DNA of 64,000 nt from an uncultured Eubacteriales bacterium (GCA_900547955.1 URIR01000005.1:6538-70537), one strand, 5' to 3'; counted from the stretch's first letter, positions 17,061-26,599 are shown. The notes: generated from the letters alone by a model not told the origin. Made by a program: numbers and translations.

Positions 17061-18359
17061 ATGAATATTTACAATCCGCAGATTGAATGTATGGACAGAG
17101 AGCAGATGCGCGCTCTTCAGCTTGAACGGCTTAAAAAGACCGTTAAGTATACATACGACAACGTGGAGCATTACAAAAAGAAGCTGGACGGCGCGGGAGT
17201 TAAGCCGGAGGATATACGCTCATTAGAGGATATACGCTATATTCCCTTTTCAACTAAGGTGGATATGCGGGATAATTATCCTTTCGGCCTGCTTGCGCGG
17301 CCTCTTAAGGAAATGGTGCGCGTGCATGCCTCAAGCGGCACAACGGGCAAGCCTACGGTGGTAGCCTATACTAAAAACGATTTGGAAATGTGGGCTGAAT
17401 GCATTGCCCGTCTGGCCGCCGCCGCGGGCGCTACGGACGAGGACGTGGCTCAGATAACCTTTGGATATACTCTCTTTACCGGCGCCTTCGGCCTGCATTA
17501 CGGCCTGGAAAAGCTGGGCGCGACGGTTATCCCAATTTCCAGCGGCAATACCGAGCGCCAGATTATGATAATGAAGGATTTCGGCAGCACGCTGCTGGTG
17601 GGCACGCCTTCATACGCGCTTTATCTGGCCGAGACTGCTGAAAGACTGGGAGTGGGCAGGGACGAGCTTAAGCTGCGGCTGGGCATGTTCGGCGGAGAGG
17701 GCATAACCGAGGCTATGCGCAGCGAGATTGAGAGCCGCCTGGGTATTTCAGCCACTCAGAATTACGGCCTTTCAGAAATTGTAGGGCCGGGCGTTTCTGG
17801 CGAATGCGAATGCAAATGCGGCCAGCATATTAATGAAGACTGCTTTTATCCCGAAATAATCAATCCTCAGACGGGCGAGACGCTTCCTATAGGCGAGACG
17901 GGCGAATTGGTGCTGACCACCATAAATAAAGAAGGGCTGCCCATGCTGAGATACCGTACTAAGGATATTACATATCTGATAGAAGAAAAATGCGCGTGCG
18001 GCCGCACTACTCTGCGCCATGCCAGCATACAGGGCCGCAGCGACGATATGCTTATAATTCGGGGAGTAAACGTATTCCCCTCCCAGATAGAAGAGGTACT
18101 GCTCTCGGTTAAGGAGATAGGGCCTCATTATGAAATCATAGTGCGCCGGGACAATTATCTTGACACTATAGAAATCCTTGTGGAGCCGTTGGACGAAACC
18201 ATGCTGGAATCCTTTTCCCGGCTGGAATCCTTGCAGAACAGCATCCGCGCCAAGCTGCGAGTAATATTGCAGCTGGACGCTAAGGTGCGCCTGGTTGAGC
18301 CGCATACCCTCAAGCGCTTTGAGGGCAAGGGCAAGCATGTTACCGATATGCGTAAATAA
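17061..18359 (+). CDS. paaK: Phenylacetate-CoA ligase-type AMP-forming enzyme (first copy)
   Basis: A 432-residue adenylate-forming ligase of the phenylacetate-CoA ligase family. The AMP-binding signature SSGTTGKPTVVAYT is at about residues 90-105, with YGLSEIVGPGVSGEC, the downstream Asp in RYRTKDIT and the hinge/C-terminal domain SDDMLIIRGVNVFPSQIEEVL. The ATG at 17061 follows ACGGAGGA; the upstream open frame is non-conserved. It leads an operon with iorAB and a second paaK, so it probably interconverts aryl acetates and aryl-acetyl-CoA made by indolepyruvate oxidoreductase. A zinc-site-like cluster (CECKCG, CACG) is seen, as in its relatives. Confidence 0.9.
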   Translation: MNIYNPQIECMDREQMRALQLERLKKTVKYTYDNVEHYKKKLDGAGVKPEDIRSLEDIRYIPFSTKVDMRDNYPFGLLARPLKEMVRVHASSGTTGKPTVVAYTKNDLEMWAECIARLAAAAGATDEDVAQITFGYTLFTGAFGLHYGLEKLGATVIPISSGNTERQIMIMKDFGSTLLVGTPSYALYLAETAERLGVGRDELKLRLGMFGGEGITEAMRSEIESRLGISATQNYGLSEIVGPGVSGECECKCGQHINEDCFYPEIINPQTGETLPIGETGELVLTTINKEGLPMLRYRTKDITYLIEEKCACGRTTLRHASIQGRSDDMLIIRGVNVFPSQIEEVLLSVKEIGPHYEIIVRRDNYLDTIEILVEPLDETMLESFSRLESLQNSIRAKLRVILQLDAKVRLVEPHTLKRFEGKGKHVTDMRK

Positions 18360-18404
18360 TTATCTTATTCAGGCCGTAGATATTACGGCGGAAAGGCTGT
18401 AAAT

Positions 18405-20126
18405 ATGAAAAGACTTATGATAGGAAACGAGGCGGTTGCGGCCGGAGCGCTGGACGCGGGCGTAAGGCTGATATCCTCCTATCCCGGTACGCCCAGTACT
18501 GAAATAACCGAATTTGCCGCTAAGAGCAGGGAGCTTCATGTTGAATGGGCGCCTAATGAAAAGGTGGCGGCCGAAACTGCCATAGGCGCAGCCATAGGCG
18601 GCGCGAGGGCGCTTTGCGCTATGAAGCATGTGGGGCTGAACGTTGCGGCGGACCCCCTTTATACAGCGGCCTATACCGGAGTGCGCGGGGGCATGGTGGC
18701 CGTGGTGGCTGACGACCCGGGCATGCACAGCTCGCAGAACGAGCAGGACAGCCGCTGCCATGCCATAGGCGCTCATATTCCCATGCTGGAGCCGGCTGAT
18801 TCTCAGGAATGCTATGATTATACGCGCCTGGCCTTTGAAATAAGCGAGCGCTTCGACACTCCCGTTATTATCAGGCTGACTACCCGCATTGCGCACAGCC
18901 AGAGCCTGGTGGAGACGCGCGGGGCTGAAAAGCCCGAAATAATAAAATATGAAAAGCAGACGGATAAATACGTTATGATGCCCGTGCAGGCCAAAGCGCG
19001 GCATATTGCCGTAGAAAAGCGGGATAAGGAGCTGGCGCAGAGCGAAAACCGCTTCAATCTGGACAGACAGGAGCTTTCGGGCAAATTAGGCGTAATTTGC
19101 TCGGGCGCGGTTTACGATTATGTTAAGGAAGCGCTGCCTGAGGCCAGCATATTGAAAATAGGCATGGTCAATCCTCTGTGCGATGGGGAGATAAAGGATT
19201 TTGCCGGTCGGGTGGAAAGGCTGATAGTCGCCGAGGAGCTTGAGCCGGTTATAGAAAATAAGGTTCGGGCTTTAGGTCTTGAATGTCAGGGCAAGGATAT
19301 TTTTACTCTTCAGGGAGAGTATTCGGCCAACCTTATCCGGGAACGGGTTTTAGGGCAAAAGCCTGAATTTCAGACGCCCGTTAAGCTGCCCGCGCGGCCC
19401 CCGGTGCTATGTCCGGGCTGCCCGCATCGTTCGGTATTTTATGTGCTCAGGCAGATGAAGCTGACGGTCTGCGGAGATATAGGCTGCTATACCCTGGGAG
19501 CCAACGCGCCTTTGAGTGCTATAGATACCTGCGTATGCATGGGCGCCTCTATCGGCGTGGCGCATGGCTTTGACCGCTCCGGAGCGGTAGACCCTGCTCG
19601 CACGGTAGCGGTTATCGGGGATTCTACCTTTATTCATTCAGGCATTACCGGCCTTATAAACGTTGTATATAATAAAGGCACGTCTACCGTTATAATTCTG
19701 GATAATTCAATAACGGGCATGACGGGCCATCAGCAGAATCCCGCCACCGGCAAGGACGTCCGCGGGGATGCGGCGCCCAAATTAGATTTATATAAGCTGT
19801 GCGAGGCGGTGGGAGTAGAGGATATTAAGGTTATAGACGCGAGAGATATGAACGCCTTAAAGGAGGGCATTAAGGATTCGTTATCCCGGCGGGAGCCTTC
19901 GGTTATAATAGCGCAGTGGCCCTGCGCGCTCCTTTCAAAGGAGAAAAAGCAGCCATATATTGTGAATGAAAAATGCATAGGCTGTAAAAAATGCATGGGC
20001 ATAGGCTGCCCCGCCGTGCGGTTTAAGGACGGGCACGCGGAAATTGACCGTTCCCTATGCGTGGGCTGCGGGCAGTGCGCGCTGGTTTGCCCTGTTAAGG
20101 CTATAGTGCCGGGAGGTAATGAATAA
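18405..20126 (+). CDS. iorA: Indolepyruvate:ferredoxin oxidoreductase, alpha subunit
   Basis: A 573-residue thiamine-diphosphate enzyme subunit that, with IorB, oxidatively decarboxylates aryl pyruvates (from Trp, Phe, Tyr transamination) to aryl-acetyl-CoA and reduces ferredoxin. Residues 1-180 are the pyrimidine-binding domain (SSYPGTPSTEITEF), residues about 325-505 the TPP domain (CPGCPHRSVFY, GDIGCYTLG, GDSTFIHSG), and residues about 520-573 a ferredoxin domain with CIGCKKCMGIGCPA and CVGCGQCALVCPV clusters. The stop and the iorB start overlap (TAATG). Confidence 0.95.
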   Translation: MKRLMIGNEAVAAGALDAGVRLISSYPGTPSTEITEFAAKSRELHVEWAPNEKVAAETAIGAAIGGARALCAMKHVGLNVAADPLYTAAYTGVRGGMVAVVADDPGMHSSQNEQDSRCHAIGAHIPMLEPADSQECYDYTRLAFEISERFDTPVIIRLTTRIAHSQSLVETRGAEKPEIIKYEKQTDKYVMMPVQAKARHIAVEKRDKELAQSENRFNLDRQELSGKLGVICSGAVYDYVKEALPEASILKIGMVNPLCDGEIKDFAGRVERLIVAEELEPVIENKVRALGLECQGKDIFTLQGEYSANLIRERVLGQKPEFQTPVKLPARPPVLCPGCPHRSVFYVLRQMKLTVCGDIGCYTLGANAPLSAIDTCVCMGASIGVAHGFDRSGAVDPARTVAVIGDSTFIHSGITGLINVVYNKGTSTVIILDNSITGMTGHQQNPATGKDVRGDAAPKLDLYKLCEAVGVEDIKVIDARDMNALKEGIKDSLSRREPSVIIAQWPCALLSKEKKQPYIVNEKCIGCKKCMGIGCPAVRFKDGHAEIDRSLCVGCGQCALVCPVKAIVPGGNE

Positions 20127-20698
20127 TGGATATAGTAATAATTGGCGTAGGCGGCCAGGGCACCCTGCTTGCCAGCCGCGTGCTTGGAGCTATGGCTATT
20201 TCGGACGGCTTGGACGTTAAGGTAAGCGAGGTGCACGGTATGTCCCAGCGCGGCGGCAGCGTGGTAACGTACGTACGTTCGGGCAAAAAGGTGGAGTCTC
20301 CCATAATTGAATACGGCCAGGCGGATATAGTTCTGGCCTTTGAGCAGCTTGAGGCATATAGGGCGCTGCCTTATCTTAAAAAGGGCGGCCGGGTAATAAC
20401 CAGTACTCAAACCGTTATGCCCATGCCCGTTATAACGGGAGCGGCGGAGTATCCGGAAAACATTCTGGAGTCGTTTAAGAAAAACGGCACAGCCTTTATT
20501 GCTGTAGACGCGCTGGAATTGGCTGAAAAGGCGGGAAGCTCCAAATGCGCCAATACGGTTATGCTGGGCGCGCTTTGCCGCATCCTTAATGAACCTGAAG
20601 GCAAAATGCTGGATATAGTCAGCGGGCTGGTGCCTCCTAAAACTGTAGAAATGAATAAATTGTCATTTAAGCTGGGCTATGAGAGGGGAGAGGCTTAA
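20126..20698 (+). CDS. iorB: Indolepyruvate:ferredoxin oxidoreductase, beta subunit
   Basis: A 190-residue gamma-type domain of 2-oxoacid oxidoreductases: the N-terminal VIIGVGGQGTLLASRVLG, then EVHGMSQRGGSVVTYVR. It pairs with IorA, whose gene overlaps it by one base, and is followed two bases after its stop by a second paaK. Length and motifs are standard for the family. Confidence 0.95.
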   Translation: MDIVIIGVGGQGTLLASRVLGAMAISDGLDVKVSEVHGMSQRGGSVVTYVRSGKKVESPIIEYGQADIVLAFEQLEAYRALPYLKKGGRVITSTQTVMPMPVITGAAEYPENILESFKKNGTAFIAVDALELAEKAGSSKCANTVMLGALCRILNEPEGKMLDIVSGLVPPKTVEMNKLSFKLGYERGEA

Positions 20699-20700
20699 AT

Positions 20701-21999
20701 ATGATATGGAATAAGGAAAAAGAATGCATCAATAGGGAAGAGCTGAGCGCGCTGCAAAGCCAAAGGCTTAAGCAGGTGGTGAGCAGGGTTTATAATAACG
20801 TGCCTGTTTACCGCGAAAAAATGCAGCAGGCGGGCGTTTCGCCCGAGGATATCAGGTCGGTGGATGATTTAGTCCGCCTTCCCTTTACCAATAAATCGGA
20901 TATACGGGATAACTATCCATACGGCCTGTTTGCTTCGCCCATGGAGGATATCGCGCGTATACAAGGATCCAGCGGCACGACGGGCAAGCTGACTATAGTA
21001 GGCTATACGCGGCATGATTTGGACGTTTGGGCTGAAGTAGCTGCGCGCAGCCTGACCTGTGCGGGAGTAAACAGAAAATCCATAGTTCAGGTTTCCTACG
21101 GCTACGGCCTGTTTACGGGCGGGCTGGGCGCTCATGGAGGCGCGGAGCTTATAGGCGCGACGGTTATTCCCATGTCGGCCGGCAACACCGAGCGGCAGGT
21201 AACAGTTTTGAGAGATTTAAAGGCTACCGCTTTAGCCTGTACTCCCTCCTATGCCCTGCATATAGCCGATACAATGGATAAAATGGGAGTTAAAAAAGAG
21301 GAATTGAGCCTTAAGGCGGGCGTTTTTGGGGCCGAGCCGTGGACTGCGGCCATGCGCGGGGAAATAGAGAACCGCCTGGGCATTACCTGCTATGATATTT
21401 ACGGCCTGGCCGAGATTATAGGGCCGGGCGTGGCCATTGAATGCGGCGAGCATAACGGCCTGCATATCTTTGAGGACCACTTTATAGCCGAGATAATAGA
21501 CCCGAAGACTCTTCAACCTGTTCCCGACGGCGAGCCGGGCGAATTGGTGTTCACCACAATCACAAAAGAGGGTATGCCTTTAATTCGCTACCGTACCCGC
21601 GATTTGACCCGCATTATTCCCGAGAGCTGCCCCTGCGGACGCACTCACAGGCGCATGGAGAAGATTTTGGGCCGCAGCGACGATATGATAGTTATAAGAG
21701 GAGTTAATGTATTCCCTACTCAGATAGAAACCATTCTGATAGAGATGGGGGATTTGGAGCCCCATTACCTGCTGGTTGTGGACAGGGATAATAATATGGA
21801 CAACCTCGAGGTTTGGGTAGAAATGAGCAGGCATCTCTTCTCGGACGAGGTAAAGGTTATAGAACAGGCTGAGCGCAGGCTTAAGGAGCGCATACACGCT
21901 ATTCTGGGCATAAGCGCAAGAGTTAAATTAGTCGAACCCGGCACTATTCCCCGGAGCGAGGGCAAAGCAAAAAGGATACAGGATAACCGGAAGAAGTAG
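20701..21999 (+). CDS. paaK: Phenylacetate-CoA ligase-type AMP-forming enzyme (second copy)
   Basis: A 432-residue paralogue of the ligase at 17061, with the same architecture: SSGTTGKLTIVGYT, YGLAEIIGPGVAIECGEHNG, RYRTRDLTRIIPESCPCGRT and SDDMIVIRGVNVFPTQIET. It differs widely from the first copy outside the motifs, so this is not a recent duplication; the two may prefer different aryl acids. The distance from iorB (two bases) makes translational coupling likely. Confidence 0.9.
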   Translation: MIWNKEKECINREELSALQSQRLKQVVSRVYNNVPVYREKMQQAGVSPEDIRSVDDLVRLPFTNKSDIRDNYPYGLFASPMEDIARIQGSSGTTGKLTIVGYTRHDLDVWAEVAARSLTCAGVNRKSIVQVSYGYGLFTGGLGAHGGAELIGATVIPMSAGNTERQVTVLRDLKATALACTPSYALHIADTMDKMGVKKEELSLKAGVFGAEPWTAAMRGEIENRLGITCYDIYGLAEIIGPGVAIECGEHNGLHIFEDHFIAEIIDPKTLQPVPDGEPGELVFTTITKEGMPLIRYRTRDLTRIIPESCPCGRTHRRMEKILGRSDDMIVIRGVNVFPTQIETILIEMGDLEPHYLLVVDRDNNMDNLEVWVEMSRHLFSDEVKVIEQAERRLKERIHAILGISARVKLVEPGTIPRSEGKAKRIQDNRKK

Positions 22000-22044
22000 A
22001 GAATTTTAAAATTAGAGCATATAAATATACAAGGAGGCCGCGGT

Positions 22045-22476
22045 ATGTTTATCAAGCAGATTTCAGTCTTTATGGAGAATAAAAAGGGCAGGCTGGAGAG
22101 CCTGACTAAGGCGCTGGCGGGCAATAATATAGATTTAGTGGCGCTTTCCATAGCCGATACGGCCGATTACGGCATCATGCGGGCGATAGTAAATAATACT
22201 CAAAAGGCTCTGGAGGTGCTTAAGGAATCGGGCTTTATGGCCAGCGTTACCGAGGTGCTGGCTGTGGAGGTGCCCGACGAGCCGGGCGGGCTGGCCGGAG
22301 TGCTGGAGCTTTTTAATAAGGAGGATATTTCAGTAGAGTATCTTTATTCCTTTGTGCGCGTCAAGAGTGAAAAAGCGCTTATTCTCTTCAAGGTAAGCGA
22401 CAGCTTAAGAGCCATAGAGGTGCTTACTAATGCCGGGGTGGGTCTGCTCACTCAGGAGCAGGTAAATAATCTGTAA
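22045..22476 (+). CDS. Tandem ACT-domain protein
   Basis: A 143-residue protein made of two ACT domains (residues about 1-68 and 70-143; first KQISVFMENKKGRLESLTKA, second VEVPDEPGGLAGVLELFNKE). ACT domains bind amino acids, and small two-ACT proteins typically accompany iorAB-paaK operons, where they may sense aromatic amino acids. The role is inferred from context. AAGGAGG precedes the ATG; it lies 45 bases after paaK and probably closes the operon. Confidence 0.85.
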   Translation: MFIKQISVFMENKKGRLESLTKALAGNNIDLVALSIADTADYGIMRAIVNNTQKALEVLKESGFMASVTEVLAVEVPDEPGGLAGVLELFNKEDISVEYLYSFVRVKSEKALILFKVSDSLRAIEVLTNAGVGLLTQEQVNNL

Positions 22477-22548
22477 TGGAGATTTAACGGCGTCAGAGCG
22501 GTTCGGGCGGGTGAGTAATCAAGCCGGGCTGCCGGGAAGAAGGATTAT

Positions 22549-23694
22549 ATGAGGCCTACAGCGGCTTATGTTGATTTAGATAAGCTTGTACATAACTATA
22601 ATGAGATAAAGCGCCATGTGGGAGATAAAACCATGATAATGGCCATGGTTAAAGCCGATGCTTATGGGCATGGGCTTTTGCCTGTTTCGCTGACGCTCGC
22701 TCAGGCGGGCGCAGATTACCTGGGCGTGGCTATGGTTGAAGAAGGAGCTCGTTTGCGCGAGGCGGGCGTAAGGCTGCCCATACTCTGCGTGGGCGCTTCC
22801 TTTAAAAGCAGCCTGGAGCAGGGGATAAAAGAGGATATAATCTTTACGCTGTATGAGGAGAGCCAGCTATATGATATGCAGCTGGCCGCCAAAAGCGTTG
22901 GCAAAAAGGCGCGCGTGCATATAAAGCTGGAGACGGGCATGAACAGGCTGGGCGCGCATGCGGACGGAGAACTGCTTGGGCTTGCGCGCGCGTTAAAGAG
23001 ATGCGATATGATTCAGGCGGAGGGGGTATTTACTCATTTTGCCGCCAGCGACAGCGCAGATAAGACATTTACATATGAACAAGCCAGCATATTCAGCCGC
23101 GGACGGGAAATTCTGGCCAATGAGGGCCTGGACGGGCTTATAGCTCACGCCGCGTGCAGCGGAGGGGTCTTAGACTGTCCCGATTTATATTACGATATGG
23201 TGCGGCCGGGCATAGCGCTATATGGCTATCATCCCTCGGCCGAGGTTAAGAATAAATTGGCTTTGGAACCTGTAATGCGCCTTGAAAGCCGTTTGAGCCA
23301 GGTTAAGGAGATTAAGGCGGGCGAGAGCGTGGGTTATGGACGCGCATTCACAGCGCACAGGGATATGCGCATAGGCGTGGTGCCTATAGGCTATGGGGAC
23401 GGCTACCGCCGCGCGCTTAGCAATAAGGGCGTCGTTCTTATAAAAGGCTGCCGCGCGGGCATTCTGGGACGGGTATGCATGGACCAGATGATGGTGGACG
23501 TAACAGATATTCCTGCCGAATCGGGCGAATTGGTAACTCTTCTTGGGCGGAACGGCGGAGAAAAGTTCGATGCGGAGGATATGGCCGCGCTTTGCGGCAC
23601 CATAAGCTATGAGATAACCCTGGGCTTTACGGCGCGGGTGCCTAAAATATATTACGGCGGGGCGTATGATAAGCTTGACAAGAGAGGATTATAA
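22549..23694 (+). CDS. alr: Alanine racemase
   Basis: A 381-residue PLP enzyme that makes D-alanine for peptidoglycan. It shows the PLP-lysine motif MVKADAYGHG (about 32-41), LETGMNRLG, the R-P-G-I-A-L-YGYHPS loop, and the catalytic-Tyr region GYGRAFTA with MDQMMVDVT near the C-terminus. Length is normal. The 3' end overlaps the next gene by 29 bases. Confidence 0.95.
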   Translation: MRPTAAYVDLDKLVHNYNEIKRHVGDKTMIMAMVKADAYGHGLLPVSLTLAQAGADYLGVAMVEEGARLREAGVRLPILCVGASFKSSLEQGIKEDIIFTLYEESQLYDMQLAAKSVGKKARVHIKLETGMNRLGAHADGELLGLARALKRCDMIQAEGVFTHFAASDSADKTFTYEQASIFSRGREILANEGLDGLIAHAACSGGVLDCPDLYYDMVRPGIALYGYHPSAEVKNKLALEPVMRLESRLSQVKEIKAGESVGYGRAFTAHRDMRIGVVPIGYGDGYRRALSNKGVVLIKGCRAGILGRVCMDQMMVDVTDIPAESGELVTLLGRNGGEKFDAEDMAALCGTISYEITLGFTARVPKIYYGGAYDKLDKRGL

Positions 23695-24229
23695 AAAAAC
23701 GCGGGCGGCGCTGCCGTTTAAAAAGCGGGAAGCCTTTTCAAAAATCGTATGTCATGCTATAATAAACAGCAGAGAATATAATGAAGCTGAAAGGGTTATG
23801 GCGTATTGGGCCATATCAAGCGAATTGTCCCTGAAGCCTCTTATAGAGCATGCCCTTAAAAGCGGACGGGAATTATATTTGCCCGTATGCGCCTCTGACG
23901 GGAGCATGGAGGGCGCGCGCTTTAAGGAGGGGGACGAGCTTTTGGCCGGAGCGTGCCGCGTTCCCGAGCCGGCCGGAGAGTTCATTCCTCCCCAAAGGCT
24001 GGAGCTTATAATTGTTCCCATGCTGGCTTTTAACGCCGGCTGCTTCAGAACTGGCTGGGGCAGGGGGTATTATGACCGTTATCTTGTCCGCACGGGCGCT
24101 TTTCGTTTGGGCGCGGCTTTTGAATGCCAGTACGACGGACGGATGGAGGTTAAGCCTTCTGACGCGCCCCTGGATAAAATTATAACCGAAACTCATATCT
24201 GGACGCCGTGCGCGCATGAAAGGTACTAA
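23666..24229 (+). CDS. 5-formyltetrahydrofolate cyclo-ligase family protein
   Basis: A 187-residue protein of the 5-formyl-THF cyclo-ligase (MTHFS/YgfA) family, which returns 5-formyl-THF to the active folate pool using ATP. It shows MAYWAISSELSLKPLI, ELYLPV and the signature GCFRTGWGRGYYDRYL (about 128-143). The ATG used here lies within the end of alr (29-base overlap) and has only a weak GGCGGGG upstream, so a slightly later start is possible. Confidence 0.88.
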   Translation: MISLTREDYKKTRAALPFKKREAFSKIVCHAIINSREYNEAERVMAYWAISSELSLKPLIEHALKSGRELYLPVCASDGSMEGARFKEGDELLAGACRVPEPAGEFIPPQRLELIIVPMLAFNAGCFRTGWGRGYYDRYLVRTGAFRLGAAFECQYDGRMEVKPSDAPLDKIITETHIWTPCAHERY

Positions 24230-24231
24230 AA

Positions 24232-25128
24232 ATGATAAAGGATACTATTAAATTTTCGGTAAAGCTGTTTTTTGTTAATTTAGCCGTTTCGTTTTTGGGC
24301 ATTATAACTCTTTCTCTGCTGCTTTCGGCGCAGGTGGGCTTTGCAATATGCGCCGTGGCTGGATTTATATTTATTGGCTTTACTTTAGGGGTTGTTTGGG
24401 ATAATTCTTCGCGCAAGGGCGCGGACGACTGCAAGGCCACGCTTAATTACTTAAAGCGGGGGGACGGCAATGCCCGTCCGTATGATTCCAAACGCTTTTT
24501 TACGGGTAAAGGCTTTATTTCGGGATTTTTTGCCATGCTGCCCTATATTGCGGTATGGGTGATTTATATGTGCGGCACCTTTCACGGCTGGGAAAAGGGA
24601 GTGCCTCTGGGAATACAGCTTCTATACTCGGTTCTGTATCTTTCGTTTATTCCGTATGCGCCGTTTTTAAGGCTTGCGACGGTAGCCGACCCCATAATAT
24701 ATCCTACCTTCTTTATGCCGCTGGGGGACGGAGCGGCTCAGTATTTTAAGCTTATGACGGCTAACAGCAACGTAATGCCTTATATGTTTATTATCCCCAT
24801 AGTGCTTTATATTGTTACGGCGGGCATCTGCTATATCCTGGGCAATAAGCAGCAGCAGAAATTGTATCCGGAGCATACTATCAAGAAGTATTTTTCACAT
24901 TCGGGGCAATTTAAGGACAATTCGGTTCAAGCTGATATTAATGCTGAGGACGCGCCCTGCGGCGGGCAAGCCGGCGCTAATGATGAGAAGGCTTTCTCAA
25001 ACGGCGTTCATGAAACAAATGGAGAAGAGGCTTCTTTGGACGGCGGGCGCGGACAAGCCGGCGGTATGGAAAGTATGTCCGGCAAAAACGGCGATGCTGA
25101 AATTACCCCGGACGGCGGAAAAGCATGA
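24232..25128 (+). CDS. Polytopic membrane protein of unknown function
   Basis: A 298-residue protein I do not recognise. Hydrophobic segments at about 10-32, 35-55, 98-115, 122-145 and 178-203 suggest five membrane spans; the remaining 85 residues are a hydrophilic, low-complexity tail rich in Gly, Glu, Asp and Asn with repeated GG-Q-A-G-style units. The start is two bases after the folate gene stop, and the stop overlaps the rsmD start (ATGA), so it is translated within this operon. The tail differs in composition from the rest and may be a recent or fast-evolving extension. Confidence 0.7.
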   Translation: MIKDTIKFSVKLFFVNLAVSFLGIITLSLLLSAQVGFAICAVAGFIFIGFTLGVVWDNSSRKGADDCKATLNYLKRGDGNARPYDSKRFFTGKGFISGFFAMLPYIAVWVIYMCGTFHGWEKGVPLGIQLLYSVLYLSFIPYAPFLRLATVADPIIYPTFFMPLGDGAAQYFKLMTANSNVMPYMFIIPIVLYIVTAGICYILGNKQQQKLYPEHTIKKYFSHSGQFKDNSVQADINAEDAPCGGQAGANDEKAFSNGVHETNGEEASLDGGRGQAGGMESMSGKNGDAEITPDGGKA

Positions 25129-25658
25129 ATATTTCAGGAGGACAGTGGCGCTCGCGCAGGCTTATATGCCCAGAGGGCAGGGATATCCGGCCTACGGCTC
25201 AAATGGTCAAGGAAGCGGTTTTCAATATGCTGCAGGCGAGGATATATAATTCAAGCGTGCTGGATATTTTTGCAGGTACGGGCCAAATTGGCCTGGAGGC
25301 GCTTTCCAGGGGCGCGGCGGAGGCTGTGTTTATCGATAAAAATACCGATGCGCTTTTAAAGAATATTTCCATGTTTAAAATTAGTCCGAGGATTATCAAA
25401 GGGGATTTTAAAAGCGCGCTTAGAACCTTGCAGTCGGAAGGGGCGGCCTTTGACATTATTTTTGCCGACCCTCCTTATGAAGGCGGTTATTATAAGGATA
25501 TAATTGCTCAGGCGGGCCCTTTAATAAAAAAGGGCGGGGTGCTGGTGCTTGAGCATGACAGGCGGGAAGAGCTTCCGCCCTTAGACGGACAAAAAATAAT
25601 AAAGCAGCGCAATTACGGGCGCCGGGCGGTAACCCTGCTTGCGTTTTTGGAGGATTGA
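25125..25658 (+). CDS. rsmD: 16S rRNA (guanine(966)-N(2))-methyltransferase
   Basis: A 177-residue SAM-dependent methyltransferase. It shows the RsmD N-terminus (ISGGQWRSRRL, IRPTAQMVKEAVFNML), the SAM site DIFAGTGQIGLEALSRGA at about 44-61, and catalytic FADPPYEGGYY near 110-120. It is followed directly by coaD, the usual order in Bacillota. Confidence 0.95.
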   Translation: MNISGGQWRSRRLICPEGRDIRPTAQMVKEAVFNMLQARIYNSSVLDIFAGTGQIGLEALSRGAAEAVFIDKNTDALLKNISMFKISPRIIKGDFKSALRTLQSEGAAFDIIFADPPYEGGYYKDIIAQAGPLIKKGGVLVLEHDRREELPPLDGQKIIKQRNYGRRAVTLLAFLED

Positions 25659-25660
25659 AT

Positions 25661-26143
25661 ATGAAGAGACTTGTATATCCAGGCAGCTTTGACCCGGTTA
25701 CTAACGGGCACTACGACCTCATAGAGCGGGCCAGCCGCATGACTGACGAATTGATAGTGGCTGTCCTGAATAATCATAATAAGCGGCAGTTTTTCAGCGT
25801 ACAGGAGAGAAAGGATATGCTCCGTCAGGTTACCGCAGGGCTGGATAACGTTATAATAGACAGCTCGGAGGAGCTTTTGGTAGACTATGTGCGTAATGTA
25901 AAAGCAGGCTTTATTCTGCGCGGGCTTAGGGCCGTATCTGATTTTGAATATGAATTGCAGTATGCTATGCTAAATCAGCGTCTGGACAAAAATATAGAGG
26001 CGGTATATCTTATGACCAGTAGCGACAACAGCTTTTTAAGCTCGTCCATGGTTCGGGAAATAGGCAGCTTGGGCGGGGATATTTCCTCCATGGTGCCTGC
26101 CGTTATTCATGATTACGTCAAGCAGAGGCTTTTAAAAAAATAG
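25661..26143 (+). CDS. coaD: Phosphopantetheine adenylyltransferase
   Basis: A 160-residue enzyme of coenzyme A synthesis. It shows the nucleotidyltransferase motif YPGSFDPVTNGHYD (with the T/HxGH signature), LVDYVRNVKAGFILRGLRAVSDFEYE and the C-terminal SSSMVREIGSLGGD. I take the ATG at 25661; a TTG two codons earlier overlaps the rsmD stop and is less likely. Confidence 0.95.
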   Translation: MKRLVYPGSFDPVTNGHYDLIERASRMTDELIVAVLNNHNKRQFFSVQERKDMLRQVTAGLDNVIIDSSEELLVDYVRNVKAGFILRGLRAVSDFEYELQYAMLNQRLDKNIEAVYLMTSSDNSFLSSSMVREIGSLGGDISSMVPAVIHDYVKQRLLKK

Positions 26144-26158
26144 AGGAGGATTGGACAA

Positions 26159-26599
26159 ATGACGGTAAACGAAATGCTGGATATGCTCTCTGAGGAATTA
26201 GAGGGGGCTAAAAAGGGGCTTTTTACATCAAAGCACCTAGTGGACGCCGATAAATGTCTGGACCTTTTAGACGACATTAAGGATACCCTGCCTATTGAAT
26301 TGGAAAGGGCGGCTAATATTATGAAGGAGCGCCGTCAGATATTGGTGGACGCTGAAAATGAAGCGCAGCAGTATCTGGATGAGGCTCAGAAAAAGGCCTC
26401 GGAGCTGGTCAAGGAAACAGAAATTTATAGAAAGGCCGAGCAGGAGGCCGCTAATATCGTAACCAGCGCTAAACAGAACGCTAAGGAAATACGTTTAGGC
26501 GCCAAGGCTTATGCCAAGGAATTGCTTCAGGAGCTGGAAAAATATCTGCTCAGGTATGCCGACCAGGTGAAGCAGTCCCGCGACCAGTTCGAGAAATAA
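26159..26599 (+). CDS. Coiled-coil protein (ATP-synthase-B/DivIVA-like helix)
   Basis: A 146-residue, almost wholly helical and highly charged protein with heptad-like patterning from about residue 55 to the end (ILVDAENEAQQYLDEAQKKA, then KETEIYRKAEQEA). Clostridial homologues next to coaD are often labelled ATPase or ATP-synthase B-like, but no catalytic motif is present, so I assign no function. A strong AGAGGAGGA site precedes the ATG. Its last 50 bases overlap the 3' end of the convergent ylbJ-like gene. Confidence 0.75.
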   Translation: MTVNEMLDMLSEELEGAKKGLFTSKHLVDADKCLDLLDDIKDTLPIELERAANIMKERRQILVDAENEAQQYLDEAQKKASELVKETEIYRKAEQEAANIVTSAKQNAKEIRLGAKAYAKELLQELEKYLLRYADQVKQSRDQFEK

